Below are positions 9,068 through 17,865 of a stretch of DNA of 64,000 bases, in pieces (positions within the stretch are counted from its first letter, which is position 1; the number at the start of each line of letters is the position of its first letter). The notes under the pieces were generated by a model that was not told the origin of the DNA, did not search any database, and was given only the letters and a program-made list of their open reading frames with translations. This DNA comes from CAYTGM01 sp964437365 (lineage in GTDB: Bacteria > Sumerlaeota > Sumerlaeia > SLMS01): NCBI GenBank assembly GCA_964437365.1, contig CAYTGM010000019.1, forward strand, positions 1 through 64,000. Direction: 5' to 3'. Both the position numbers and the translations under genes were made by a program.

Positions 9068-10420
9068 CTACTGAGCTGGTATCACTTTCTCACCTGATTC
9101 AGTAATCCAATAGGTTGTCTGATTTCCAGCGCTGTCGATGCTGACTTCAACCTCTTCAACTACCTGCTTATCAGATGTGAGAAGCTGACGTGCGGGTGAA
9201 AATCCGGCCGTTGCGATAACTTGTGAGACACCTGCTGGGAAGGCGATATCTGCGCTTGCTGTTGATAGTGCAAAAGTTCCAGCGAGTGGAGTCGTGTCGA
9301 CCTGGACGCTTGGAGCATCGGAGGGGAGCAGAAGTATATTCACAAGGGTGCCTATCGGAATATTTGAGGCTTCCACAGCAACGGTGACTGTATCGGCAGT
9401 TGTGAGGGTCACATCAGGTATAGATGGCTGCCCTGAAGAACCCGTGACGTCATTCCCATCGATTGAAGTGATTCGAAGACCGGGATAATCAACAGGTAAT
9501 TCGAATTGAACGGGAGGTCCTGAGCTGGGACTCGGTGCGATTGAAGCGCCCTCAGCCCGATCAAGTTCAAAACTCTCCAAACGAATTCTTCCGGCCGACC
9601 CAAGAATCTGCGCTTCACTGATGGCGTTTAGAATAGAGTTTTCACCGAGGTCGATGAAGTTTGCCTGCAGTTTAATCGTCCCGCCACTACCCCCACCACC
9701 GACATATCCGTTGCTATCATTTGGAGAAGGATCCTCACTGACACCTCCATTAGAAAGAATAGTCCCGTTCACGGAAATCCTCGTAGAAGAGGCAATGCGG
9801 AGGGCTCCGCCACCGCCGCCACCGCCACCACCTGCAAGGAATGGATTTGTATCTACATTTCCACCAGATCCTCCTGACCCACCGTAGAGAGGAATCGCGA
9901 AAGAGTTTCCGTATATCCTTCCCCTTCGCTCCGGGGTCGAACCACCCCCAATAAATGCAAACCCGCCACCGTGCCCGTTTCTGTTATCAGCAAAGTTTTC
10001 GCGGAGTCCGCCCCCAGGGCCCTGTCCCGGTTGAGCAATTTGCGTTTGATCAGGAGAAGTAATAAGTGTAAGCGCACCATCCCCGCCATTCCAGCCTCCT
10101 GGACCTCCGATTCCGCCCGCACTCGCGACTGCATCTTTCCCGCTCACATCTACTGTCCCATCAATAATAACATCACCCTGGGAAAGCCAGACGACATTGA
10201 AGTTATCAGCCGTCTTTTGAAAAGTAACTGTCACACTATCGGGAATGTTGATAGACTCATAATTATAGACAGGTTGATTAACGAGAATTATTGTGTCCAT
10301 GGTCGGCGAAAAGACTCCGTCTTCACCAGTGGAGCCACTGTTAAAAACCTGTGGTTCCTGGGCGAAAGAAAAGCTCGTAACACTCAGAAGAAGAGAGGAG
10401 AGGATAATTGGTAGACGCAT
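9068..10420 (-). CDS. secreted glycine-rich protein, probable adhesin/matrix type
   Basis: Start ATG 10420 chosen because AAGGAG lies 8 nt upstream and a signal peptide follows directly (LPIILSSLLLSVTSFSFAQ); the frame extends upstream without a ribosome site. 450 residues. The central part (about 90-280) is very rich in glycine (runs such as GGGGGGGGGALRIAS) with recurring I-x-V-x-G-T-I and IRL/IKL strands, the look of a parallel beta-helix secreted protein. The C-terminal 130 residues form an Ig-like or all-beta domain. It starts 17 bp after the stop of the 1515-residue secreted protein and is probably co-transcribed. No enzyme motif seen. Confidence 0.72.
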   Translation of the reverse strand: MRLPIILSSLLLSVTSFSFAQEPQVFNSGSTGEDGVFSPTMDTIILVNQPVYNYESINIPDSVTVTFQKTADNFNVVWLSQGDVIIDGTVDVSGKDAVASAGGIGGPGGWNGGDGALTLITSPDQTQIAQPGQGPGGGLRENFADNRNGHGGGFAFIGGGSTPERRGRIYGNSFAIPLYGGSGGSGGNVDTNPFLAGGGGGGGGGALRIASSTRISVNGTILSNGGVSEDPSPNDSNGYVGGGGSGGTIKLQANFIDLGENSILNAISEAQILGSAGRIRLESFELDRAEGASIAPSPSSGPPVQFELPVDYPGLRITSIDGNDVTGSSGQPSIPDVTLTTADTVTVAVEASNIPIGTLVNILLLPSDAPSVQVDTTPLAGTFALSTASADIAFPAGVSQVIATAGFSPARQLLTSDKQVVEEVEVSIDSAGNQTTYWITESGEKVIPAQ

Positions 10421-10436
10421 GAATGACTCCTTAAGA

Positions 10437-13400
10437 TCAGGGTGCCGTCTGGTCGACGGCAACTGGAGGTGATATATCATAGCCCGAAAGGCTGTTTGAA
10501 GTGTAGGGGTTAAAGACGGCTTTTGTATCCAGTGTTTTAATTGGTGCATTAAAGACAGCCTTTGTATCGAGTGTCCTCACAGGACCATTATAGACCGAAG
10601 CTTTCCCTACGGGTGCTGGAATGATCGTATTCAGGACAAACTTATAGTCAAAGACACCAAATGGCTCCAGAATATTCACAGTAGCCAGACCGATAAGGTT
10701 GGGCTCGAGGTCACTCACAGCCTGGATCTCAACACTTAGTGCGTTCCGAAGAATCCGCTCTGGAGGAGAATAGAGCCCGTTTTCATTTATACGTCCTACG
10801 CGATCAGAGCCGCCGAGAATACCGTCAACAAACCAGACCGTGTCCTCGACGATCTCATCCGTTCCTGTGCGGGTTGCGGTGAATTGTATATTTGGCCCCT
10901 CTATCGTTGTGTTGGCCCGATCTGGGGACACCGTCAGCAAAAGTGGTGCGTCTCGATCGACAGTTACAGTTGTTGGCTCACTCAGCGTAATGTTGCCTCC
11001 CGCATCGATCACCTCTGACTGCACGACGAAAGTTCGACTTTCTTCATCTTCTTCAAGATCTGGCGTCAGAAAATAGCCAGAGTAGGTGGATGCTTCTGGA
11101 AGATCGACAGAGTCGGTCGTACCGAAGGAAACAGTTGGTTCACCATCAATACGAAACCTTCCGGCGAAAACAACGATATCATCGTCAGCGCTTGCCTTTG
11201 CATAGAAAGGTACATCTGGCGGAAAGATCACGCCTTCGCTTCCGCGCACGGTCGAAGCAGGAGTCGTCAATTCCGTTTCGGGAGGGTTACCCTGGCGGTC
11301 ATCAACACCGGTTGTCATGGATATAGTGCCAACATTAACTATTGCGTCATAATCAATCGTTGAAAAGGGAGTAAATTGAAAGGTGAGGGGAGGTATAGTG
11401 ACTGGAGCAGAGCCTTGCCAGAGCGTCTGTGGGAGTGATGCAACAGCATTTGTCTGTACTGCGGAGAAAGTAACTGTATCTCCGGTACGTCTAGACGTCG
11501 CAAATCTGTAACTGGTAAATTCACCCCCCAACCTGCTGGTACTGCTTCCTAATTCTTCACCGAGGGAAACGACAACTCCTGACTCTCCCTGACTTGTCAT
11601 TGAATCAAACTCAACGATGTTATTAACATGATCAGTGACGTCCTCGATCTGCCTCTCAACCAGATTGGGGAGATCCAGACCGGTAGAGACGTCCAGCAGC
11701 GCCTGCTCATTTTTAGAGGTATCCTGAAGCATGAGCTGGAAACCTTCCATACCCGTTCGAGAGCGCTGAGCAATTTGCATCATTTCAGCTTTAATCTCTG
11801 GTTCACTGAGAGAATCTAATCTTTCTTCCAGGTTGAGTGCCATGTCGAAAGAATCGCGCATCGTTTCTATCGAGCCAGTAAAGGTATCCAGCTGCTTTCT
11901 GAAGACTTCAATTCCTTCGCGTACTCGTTCAGCGCGTTCGACAATGATTCGACTTTGTTGATAGATTCGCGAAAGATCAGCATCTTTCCTGATTGCTTCC
12001 AGTCGTTCTTCTTCACTTCGAAAATTGAGATCATCACAGTCTCTAATCCAGACATTTTCGCCTCTCTGGCATTGCTTGACTTTGTGCAATTGGCGGACGA
12101 TCCGATCACTTTTAAATTGAAGATCCTGCACAAGATCTATGAGTTCGAAAGTTCGTCTATAGCCATCTCCCATATCAAACGTACTACTCACTGCATCGTA
12201 ACAGTTCTTTGCGGCATTCACTGCGTCCCAAGAATTTCTGAAACCCTGTCTTGATTTAAGCCCATCAGGAAGACTGTCCTGATCAAAGGAGGTCGCCAGA
12301 TTCACCGTCGCATTCAGTTGCCTCTGCTGAAAGGCGGCATAACTCTGCAGCAGTTCCGTTCCACTCTGATTCGAGATAGCCTGCTCAAAATCACTGATTG
12401 AAGCCAACCCATCTGAGGTAGCGGTCAATCCCGTCTTAACCAGACCTGCCTTTTGGCTGCCCGCAGTTACCGTTACGCAATTAAAGAGTGATCCTCCGAC
12501 AATTGTATAGATCCTCTTTCCACTGATTTCTACGACCCCAAAAGCATTGTCGGAGCCTGCCAGCATCCGGTCGCTCTCACCCTGCAACTCTGCTGTGAAG
12601 AGATTGATCAGGTTCTGACAGGAGACAAGTTCTTGAGTGAGTTGTTCACGGCAGAACTGAAGGCGCTGCTGGTCGATGTTCTCCTGGTCATCACACTTAG
12701 TCTTCCCTTTTACCGGTATGACAGCCGATGCAGCACAACAGAAAAACGTAATCTGAGTCTTCTCCGGTGGATCATTATCGGGGGTCGCCGTCGGAATGGG
12801 TGTAGATACTGGAGTCTCAATTGTTGGGGGATCGTCGGTCGGAGTCGGGCTCACCGGGGTTCGGGTAGCAACCATCGTCGGCATCGGAGTCTCAGTGGGC
12901 ATTGGCGTTGGTGAGGGGGTAATCGTCGGCGAAGGTGAGGGAGTTGCACCTGTGGGTGTTGGCTCCGGAGTACCCGTTGGAGAAGGCAAAGGTGTCGGGC
13001 TTGGCGGAGCTGCACCGCCAGTCACTGACACGCGAATATTGTCTATACTCAGATCCACGAAACTTCCGGCGGGTCCGGATGCTATCCATGTAACACGACG
13101 AAGAGTTGAAAGATCAAGCTGGCCAAATGACCCGAGAGGCACAGAGACAGGAGCCCAGCCTGAAGCCGGAGCAAAAGAAACGGTATTTTGCAACCCTGAG
13201 GCATCTTCAATGGTCACTTCAAACTCAACGTCTACGGCCGAATTCGACTTTGCATCAAAGGTCAGAACAGGGCTCTGCACCGTTGTGAGGTTCCACGATT
13301 CGTTTCTCCCCAGGAAAGAGGTTGTGAAAAGAAGTCGACCAATCGCCGGTGATTCCGCAAAGTTTCCAGAGGCGTGGAGTCCGCCTCTAACTCCCGTAGT

Positions 13401-14984
13401 GCCCGTGGCGCTCCCCTTCCCCGGTATATCAGCGGAAGTGAGAGTGCGAGGAAGAATGGGATTGGTCGAATTGCCAATACTCGACGTTGATTCTGTGACG
13501 AAGGATAAACCTGAAGGCTCGAGAAGATTAAGTCTGTTCCCATCTTCAAAATCATCAATCATAATGATCGTTGGAGAACCTTTGGCTGGAGAATTCTTTA
13601 GAAAGGTTGCATTGGGAACCTCGAGAAGTACCGGTACCGTTTCTTTTGAAGGACTTGATACCTTCTTCGCCTTGGCGGGTCGGTAGCTCCCCACGTTGCT
13701 TCCTTCATTGAGTTGTGAAGCACTTCCCCTTAGCCTCGCCTGAAGATTTCTCACGGCCGCAGCATCGGCGACCTGATTCAGTTCTGTTTCCTCAAAGCGT
13801 CTATTCGCGATTCCAAAAGGCCCTGGAAGATCGTTGTCTACTTCGACCCCTTCATTCTTGGGAACGACCATCGATCCATCTTCAGTGACCTCTGCCCGTG
13901 AAACGAGGTCAAATTCAGGCCGTCCGTCACCGTCGCGGTCAGGCGTAACTGAGAAAATCCATAGAGGCATGGAATTATCAGCATTCGTCACATTGGGTAT
14001 GGCTATACTTGGAGTAACTTCGAACAGTTTATCTGAGACAAGCGGCGCAGCTTCAACCTCGAGCATCATTCCGTTAGGAAGTACAATATCACCAGGTTCA
14101 AATCCATCCAGGCCTCCTGCAGGCGGTAGACTTAGAAGATCGAAGTTCAGGATATCCTCTATTTCATTGGTGGTTACATCAAAGAGCCTGACAGTCATGT
14201 CCTCATCGCCAAGAGCACCTTCTGGCAGGCTGATTGTAGCGCCGCCTGGACTGACGACATCCATTTCCTCAGAGAGAAAACAACGTGTCCTGACGATCAC
14301 TTCACTTTCAAGTCCAGCACTATCTATCGCCGTTATATAGACATCATTGAGCCCTTGTGCGAGGGCAATCTCCGTGTCAAAGCGACCGAATTCATCGACT
14401 GGAATAGTCTTTCTTTCAATTTCATTCTCATCAGGGATACTGACCGAAATAATTTCCACAAGAAGCTCAGGAGTAAACGTCCCAGGATCGATCGTCCCTC
14501 TGGCCCGGTTGAATCTTCTTCCTCCAAAACCTACCTGGCCGGCGACATTGTCGCTCACAACTCCGGATACCGGTGCCGAGAGTCTTGGATAGGCCGTCGA
14601 CAGTGTTGGCTCGTTGACAGTTAACTGCGGAGGCGTAAGATCCAGAAGGACTGCCCGTGACTTGACTGTCAGATTACCGGCATCATCTTCAGTAAGAAAT
14701 TCGATGAGATTGAGACCCTCCGTGAGACTCACTGTGGCAGCGAAGGGACCACTGATCTGTCCAAGTGACTCACCCAGAATGCTGATGTCAGCGGTATCAA
14801 TCATCTCCCCGGTGACTTCCAGATTACTATCGGAAGTATAGAGAAGATCGCGTGGAGGGAAGGTAATCTGAAAACGAATCTCTTCAGAACTCAGACCTAT
14901 TATGCTTCTTGCCAAACGAGCCGGATCAAATTCATTGTGAAAATCATCCTGATTCACATCAAAGAGCGGAAGATTCGGATTCAC
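10437..14984 (-). CDS. very large multidomain surface protein, cut off from its signal peptide
   Basis: 1515 residues from GTG 14984, but no ribosome site precedes that codon and the true N-terminus is upstream (see 14994-15128). Visible order: second half of a dockerin-like EF-hand repeat (DVNQDDFHNEFDPARLARSI), bacterial Ig-like domains (about 30-250), a spacer, a CBM-like beta-sandwich beginning IDDFEDGNRLN (about 480-655), a Pro/Thr/Ser linker (about 660-740), a long charged helical region (about 760-1170) and further Ig-like domains. The C-terminus carries 13-residue repeats built on TLDTKAVFN. The architecture suggests a cell-surface carbohydrate-associated or structural protein; no catalytic domain was recognised. 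The glycine-rich secreted protein gene follows 16 bp downstream. Confidence 0.75.
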   Translation of the reverse strand: MNPNLPLFDVNQDDFHNEFDPARLARSIIGLSSEEIRFQITFPPRDLLYTSDSNLEVTGEMIDTADISILGESLGQISGPFAATVSLTEGLNLIEFLTEDDAGNLTVKSRAVLLDLTPPQLTVNEPTLSTAYPRLSAPVSGVVSDNVAGQVGFGGRRFNRARGTIDPGTFTPELLVEIISVSIPDENEIERKTIPVDEFGRFDTEIALAQGLNDVYITAIDSAGLESEVIVRTRCFLSEEMDVVSPGGATISLPEGALGDEDMTVRLFDVTTNEIEDILNFDLLSLPPAGGLDGFEPGDIVLPNGMMLEVEAAPLVSDKLFEVTPSIAIPNVTNADNSMPLWIFSVTPDRDGDGRPEFDLVSRAEVTEDGSMVVPKNEGVEVDNDLPGPFGIANRRFEETELNQVADAAAVRNLQARLRGSASQLNEGSNVGSYRPAKAKKVSSPSKETVPVLLEVPNATFLKNSPAKGSPTIIMIDDFEDGNRLNLLEPSGLSFVTESTSSIGNSTNPILPRTLTSADIPGKGSATGTTGVRGGLHASGNFAESPAIGRLLFTTSFLGRNESWNLTTVQSPVLTFDAKSNSAVDVEFEVTIEDASGLQNTVSFAPASGWAPVSVPLGSFGQLDLSTLRRVTWIASGPAGSFVDLSIDNIRVSVTGGAAPPSPTPLPSPTGTPEPTPTGATPSPSPTITPSPTPMPTETPMPTMVATRTPVSPTPTDDPPTIETPVSTPIPTATPDNDPPEKTQITFFCCAASAVIPVKGKTKCDDQENIDQQRLQFCREQLTQELVSCQNLINLFTAELQGESDRMLAGSDNAFGVVEISGKRIYTIVGGSLFNCVTVTAGSQKAGLVKTGLTATSDGLASISDFEQAISNQSGTELLQSYAAFQQRQLNATVNLATSFDQDSLPDGLKSRQGFRNSWDAVNAAKNCYDAVSSTFDMGDGYRRTFELIDLVQDLQFKSDRIVRQLHKVKQCQRGENVWIRDCDDLNFRSEEERLEAIRKDADLSRIYQQSRIIVERAERVREGIEVFRKQLDTFTGSIETMRDSFDMALNLEERLDSLSEPEIKAEMMQIAQRSRTGMEGFQLMLQDTSKNEQALLDVSTGLDLPNLVERQIEDVTDHVNNIVEFDSMTSQGESGVVVSLGEELGSSTSRLGGEFTSYRFATSRRTGDTVTFSAVQTNAVASLPQTLWQGSAPVTIPPLTFQFTPFSTIDYDAIVNVGTISMTTGVDDRQGNPPETELTTPASTVRGSEGVIFPPDVPFYAKASADDDIVVFAGRFRIDGEPTVSFGTTDSVDLPEASTYSGYFLTPDLEEDEESRTFVVQSEVIDAGGNITLSEPTTVTVDRDAPLLLTVSPDRANTTIEGPNIQFTATRTGTDEIVEDTVWFVDGILGGSDRVGRINENGLYSPPERILRNALSVEIQAVSDLEPNLIGLATVNILEPFGVFDYKFVLNTIIPAPVGKASVYNGPVRTLDTKAVFNAPIKTLDTKAVFNPYTSNSLSGYDISPPVAVDQTAP

Positions 14985-14993
14985 ATTATCGAT

Positions 14994-15128
14994 TTAATTC
15001 TGATTTGTGATGATGTCTGCACTATCGATCAGACTATCACCATTCGGATCATAGAGATCTTGAGCATGTACGCTCAACACGGTCAGTGTGAGAAGGAGGG
15101 TTATGTAGAAAAGGTATGATTTCATCAT
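14994..15128 (-). pseudogene. signal peptide plus first dockerin half, ended by in-frame TAA
   Basis: Reading from ATG 15128 or 15125 gives a clean signal peptide (KSYLFYITLLLTLTVLSVHAQ), then DPNGDSLIDSADI, a calcium-binding dockerin-like loop, and then TAA at 14996-14994. The same frame continues after the stop as IDNVNPNLPLFDVNQDDFHN, exactly the second half of such a repeat, and runs on into the 1515-residue frame. The two pieces are therefore one gene with a nonsense codon, or a sequencing error. Confidence 0.8.
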
Positions 15129-15420
15129 TTTAATGTATTTGGAAGTACGAATTCAGAAAGAACGTGTCAAACAATAAGGTAAAACATAATTCATAATTAT
15201 TAACAACATTTCGTGATCGCACAAATATTGGGCAATCCAAACCTCCACTTGCCAGCCCCATGATTTGAAGGGATCTTGTATATATTTTTTCCGCACAATC
15301 CCTATGACACCACCAGGTGGATTAACAGCCAGATAGACTGATGCCCGCTTGACGGAATATCCAAGTGGCACAAAAAAGGCATTCGGTTCACTTGACTATA
15401 TAATTGAAGGTAGAGAACTT

Positions 15421-16272
15421 ATGGCGAATAGAAAGCAACGTAAAGCTATCGCAGATGAGACCATTAAGATCCTTGAGGAAAAGAAGTACCGCATAAATGG
15501 CAGCTCCGTTTTCATAGGAAATGACTTAGATCACTGTGTCCGTCATACGAGGCATTATTCTCCTGAAGAACTGACAGAACTACTTGAATGGCTCGCCCCA
15601 GAACTGGAAAAACCCGTAAAAATAACAGTATCAAACCGCACAACGTTTGCGGGAGCACAGGGGCTGATTAATGAAGGATATGAAAATCCCTGTTGTCTAA
15701 ATTTTGCCTCAGCGATGAGCCCGGGCGGAGGTTTTCTTTCCGGAAGTCAGGCTCAAGAAGAAGCTCTGGCTCGAGCATCTGGACTCTATGCTTCTTTGAA
15801 AACTCAAGAGATATACTATACTACCAATAGAGGTGAGAAGAGCAGTCTCTATACAGACAACCTGATTTACTCGCCTTCTGTTCCCGTCTTCAGAAATGAC
15901 TCGGACGAGCTTCTAGAGGTGCCCTACAAGGTCTCTATCATCACTTCGCCAGCAGTGAATGCTCGGGCTGTCCAAGAGAATGAACCAGAGAACATGGGGC
16001 AAATTGAGGGAACGATGAGACACCGGATCAAAACGGTCCTCGCGGTCGCCATGAAAAACGGTCATGATGCCCTCGTTCTGGGAGCCTGGGGCTGCGGAGT
16101 CTTCCGAAACAACCCTCATGATGTTGCAACCTGGTTCAAGGAGACCCTAACGAAAGATGAACTGTTCAAGAACGCGTTTGCGCGTGTCGAGTTCTCAGTT
16201 CTCGACTTTGCACAGAATACCCCAACTTTCAAAGCTTTTGAATCAGTTTTCAGAGAGGAGATTGAGATGTAA
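15421..16272 (+). CDS. bacterial-type poly(ADP-ribose) glycohydrolase-like macrodomain protein (TIGR02452 family)
   Basis: ATG 15421 is preferred over TTG 15349 because AAGGTAGAG precedes it and the N-terminal helical extension typical of the family starts here. 283 residues. Residues 102-114 (PGGGFLSGSQAQEE region) match the bacterial PARG signature GGG-x(6-8)-QEE, with the two catalytic-loop glutamates at 113-114. ITSPAVNARA and LVLGAWGCGVFRN are further family hallmarks. The family removes ADP-ribose chains or ADP-ribose from proteins or nucleic acids. It stands alone and converges on the FKBP gene with only 2 bp between stops; no ADP-ribosyltransferase partner is seen nearby. Confidence 0.87.
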   Translation: MANRKQRKAIADETIKILEEKKYRINGSSVFIGNDLDHCVRHTRHYSPEELTELLEWLAPELEKPVKITVSNRTTFAGAQGLINEGYENPCCLNFASAMSPGGGFLSGSQAQEEALARASGLYASLKTQEIYYTTNRGEKSSLYTDNLIYSPSVPVFRNDSDELLEVPYKVSIITSPAVNARAVQENEPENMGQIEGTMRHRIKTVLAVAMKNGHDALVLGAWGCGVFRNNPHDVATWFKETLTKDELFKNAFARVEFSVLDFAQNTPTFKAFESVFREEIEM

Positions 16273-16274
16273 GA

Positions 16275-16907
16275 CTATTTTGAGCCTTCTTCCCCAAGCT
16301 TTTCTTTCTTTACGTAGGAAAATCTTTCCCTGTTTTTGAAGTCTATCTGAGATAAACGGATCAGGCTCACTTCCATGAAAAAGTAATCGTCCGGTTCAAT
16401 CGTCACGGGTGCATGATCGGTAGCCAGAAACCCTTCTTTAATCATGGGTCCTGCATAGATATGGATCAGTCTCTTGCCACCCTGTCTCATTCCCTTGATG
16501 GCCTCGTCAAAGTAATCACTCCAATATCCGTAATAATACGTCAGTGGTGAGCGCAAATCGAAAGAATTGTATATCTCCCAGCCGTCCTCAGTATAGACCT
16601 TCAACTGTACATAGACATGATCTGTCTTTTGAGGGGTAGCTCCCTCCCCCTCAAAAATATCAACGTATTGAATCTCTTCTGTCTGGCGATTCCACTGAAC
16701 TACGTCTTTTTTAAGGCGTTCTGGAAGAAGGTTTAAAGCCAGCGTTTCAGTAGAAATGGCCGTATCATCTCCAGGCTTAAACCCCATGATATTTTCATGA
16801 TGATGATCATCATGCGAATGAGCTCTCTGAGCACTTGCATTTACAGGAGAAATCAAAAGGATGGAGATGAGAAGAACAAAGACAGAATGAAGTAGAGACT
16901 CAGTCAT
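16275..16907 (-). CDS. exported FKBP-type peptidyl-prolyl isomerase
   Basis: 210 residues from ATG 16907, which overlaps the end of the upstream gene by 8 bp (translational coupling likely); an upstream TTG 16934 is less likely. A signal peptide (about 1-26) is followed by a His/Asp stretch (RAHSHDDHHHEN), possibly metal-binding. The C-terminal 110 residues follow the FKBP pattern: DHVYVQLKVYTEDGW, a FDEAIKGMRQGGKRLIHI core and a final FFMEVSLI strand. It would catalyse prolyl isomerisation in the periplasm, although some active-site aromatics are not obvious. The upstream partner also has a His/Asp-rich stretch. Confidence 0.75.
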   Translation of the reverse strand: MTESLLHSVFVLLISILLISPVNASAQRAHSHDDHHHENIMGFKPGDDTAISTETLALNLLPERLKKDVVQWNRQTEEIQYVDIFEGEGATPQKTDHVYVQLKVYTEDGWEIYNSFDLRSPLTYYYGYWSDYFDEAIKGMRQGGKRLIHIYAGPMIKEGFLATDHAPVTIEPDDYFFMEVSLIRLSQIDFKNRERFSYVKKEKLGEEGSK

Positions 16908-17778
16908 AGAGGGGCTCACCGTTAAATTCTTCAAGATTGCTGACTTCTACAGGCTGTCCGTTTCCAAGAGTGCTGTCCTGGTAGTACAGACGAAAAGCTT
17001 CGAGCGCTGGTGATCCATCACCTTCGGCGTATAGCGTCACACGATAGCGGAAATAATCCCAGGTGTTGACACCCCAGTCCATGACTCCCGAAGGAATAAA
17101 GCCATAATTAGGATTGGGAGAACCGTCAGGATACGTTTCTCGTATATTGCCAACGGAATGATAGTCGGGCTCGGCGACATACCAGTTCGACCAGTCTTCA
17201 CCGTTCGGACTTACCGCCAGCTCAACGATAATATCAGAGTCACCCTCAAGTTGTTCTTTCCAAAGTGCGGAAACCGCATTACTGCTGAAGTCCATGCGAT
17301 GAGGAGGTGACTCGAGAATTCCAACGCGGGGCTTCCCCTCATCACCTGCCTGAACGGGAGGCAGCTCGAATCCGTTCCGGGTAAGTCGCAGATTATCGAC
17401 AGCGTACTGTTCAAGAATATCTTCGTATAGTTCGGGATGACGAAAATCTCTCACGAAGAATTCTCGCGGCTGCATTTCTGCGGATGTCATTTTTCGCTCT
17501 TCATCATTGTCATGCGCATCGTGGTTGTGATCATGACGATCCTGAGTAACTTCCACTGAAGTTTCTTCAACAGCTTCATCGGACGCTTGAGGTTCCTCGA
17601 CCTCTGCAACCTCTGTCTTCTCTTGTGCCATCTCCTTCCTGAACCCCTCTGATGTGGTTACTGGTGCCATTGACCTTTCGTCTCGATTTCCAAGTGAAAG
17701 TATCAGAACAGCGCCACTTATCAGAATGACGGCAACGGCTGTCACTGCTATAAGAGTTTTTTGATCATTCGACTTCAT
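16900..17778 (-). CDS. membrane-anchored protein with histidine-rich linker, function unknown
   Basis: 292 residues from ATG 17778 (TTG 17790 is an alternative; neither has a strong ribosome site). A single N-terminal membrane segment (about 8-28) precedes a Glu-rich, low-complexity spacer with DRHDHNHDAHDND, then a globular extracytoplasmic domain from about residue 100. That domain is beta-rich (VELAVSPNGEDWSNWYV, YFRYRVTLYAEGDGSP) and resembles the discoidin/sandwich-type modules of surface proteins, but no family is certain. The gene is translationally coupled to the FKBP isomerase, and the shared His/Asp stretches suggest a common metal-binding or envelope-stress role (inference). Confidence 0.65.
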   Translation of the reverse strand: MKSNDQKTLIAVTAVAVILISGAVLILSLGNRDERSMAPVTTSEGFRKEMAQEKTEVAEVEEPQASDEAVEETSVEVTQDRHDHNHDAHDNDEERKMTSAEMQPREFFVRDFRHPELYEDILEQYAVDNLRLTRNGFELPPVQAGDEGKPRVGILESPPHRMDFSSNAVSALWKEQLEGDSDIIVELAVSPNGEDWSNWYVAEPDYHSVGNIRETYPDGSPNPNYGFIPSGVMDWGVNTWDYFRYRVTLYAEGDGSPALEAFRLYYQDSTLGNGQPVEVSNLEEFNGEPLYD

Positions 17779-17805
17779 AAAATCATCCAATGGATAAGGT
17801 GAAAG

Positions 17806-17834
17806 CTCCGGGCCGATTTATAATCGACCCGGAG
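17806..17834 (-). terminator. strong hairpin between the amidase and the His-rich protein gene
   Basis: CTCCGGGCCGATT (17806-17818) pairs with AATCGACCCGGAG (17822-17834) with one mismatch. It follows the stop of the minus-strand amidase at 17866, but no T-run follows on the minus strand, so it may be an attenuator or processing hairpin rather than a standard terminator. Confidence 0.5.
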
Positions 17835-17865
17835 TGATTGAGACCCAAGACGTAAATAACGTCAA

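Noticed and set aside
12796..13686. Plus-strand frame of 296 codons rich in Gly/Val
   Set aside because: It mirrors the Pro/Thr linker of the 1515-residue minus-strand protein; low-complexity shadow.
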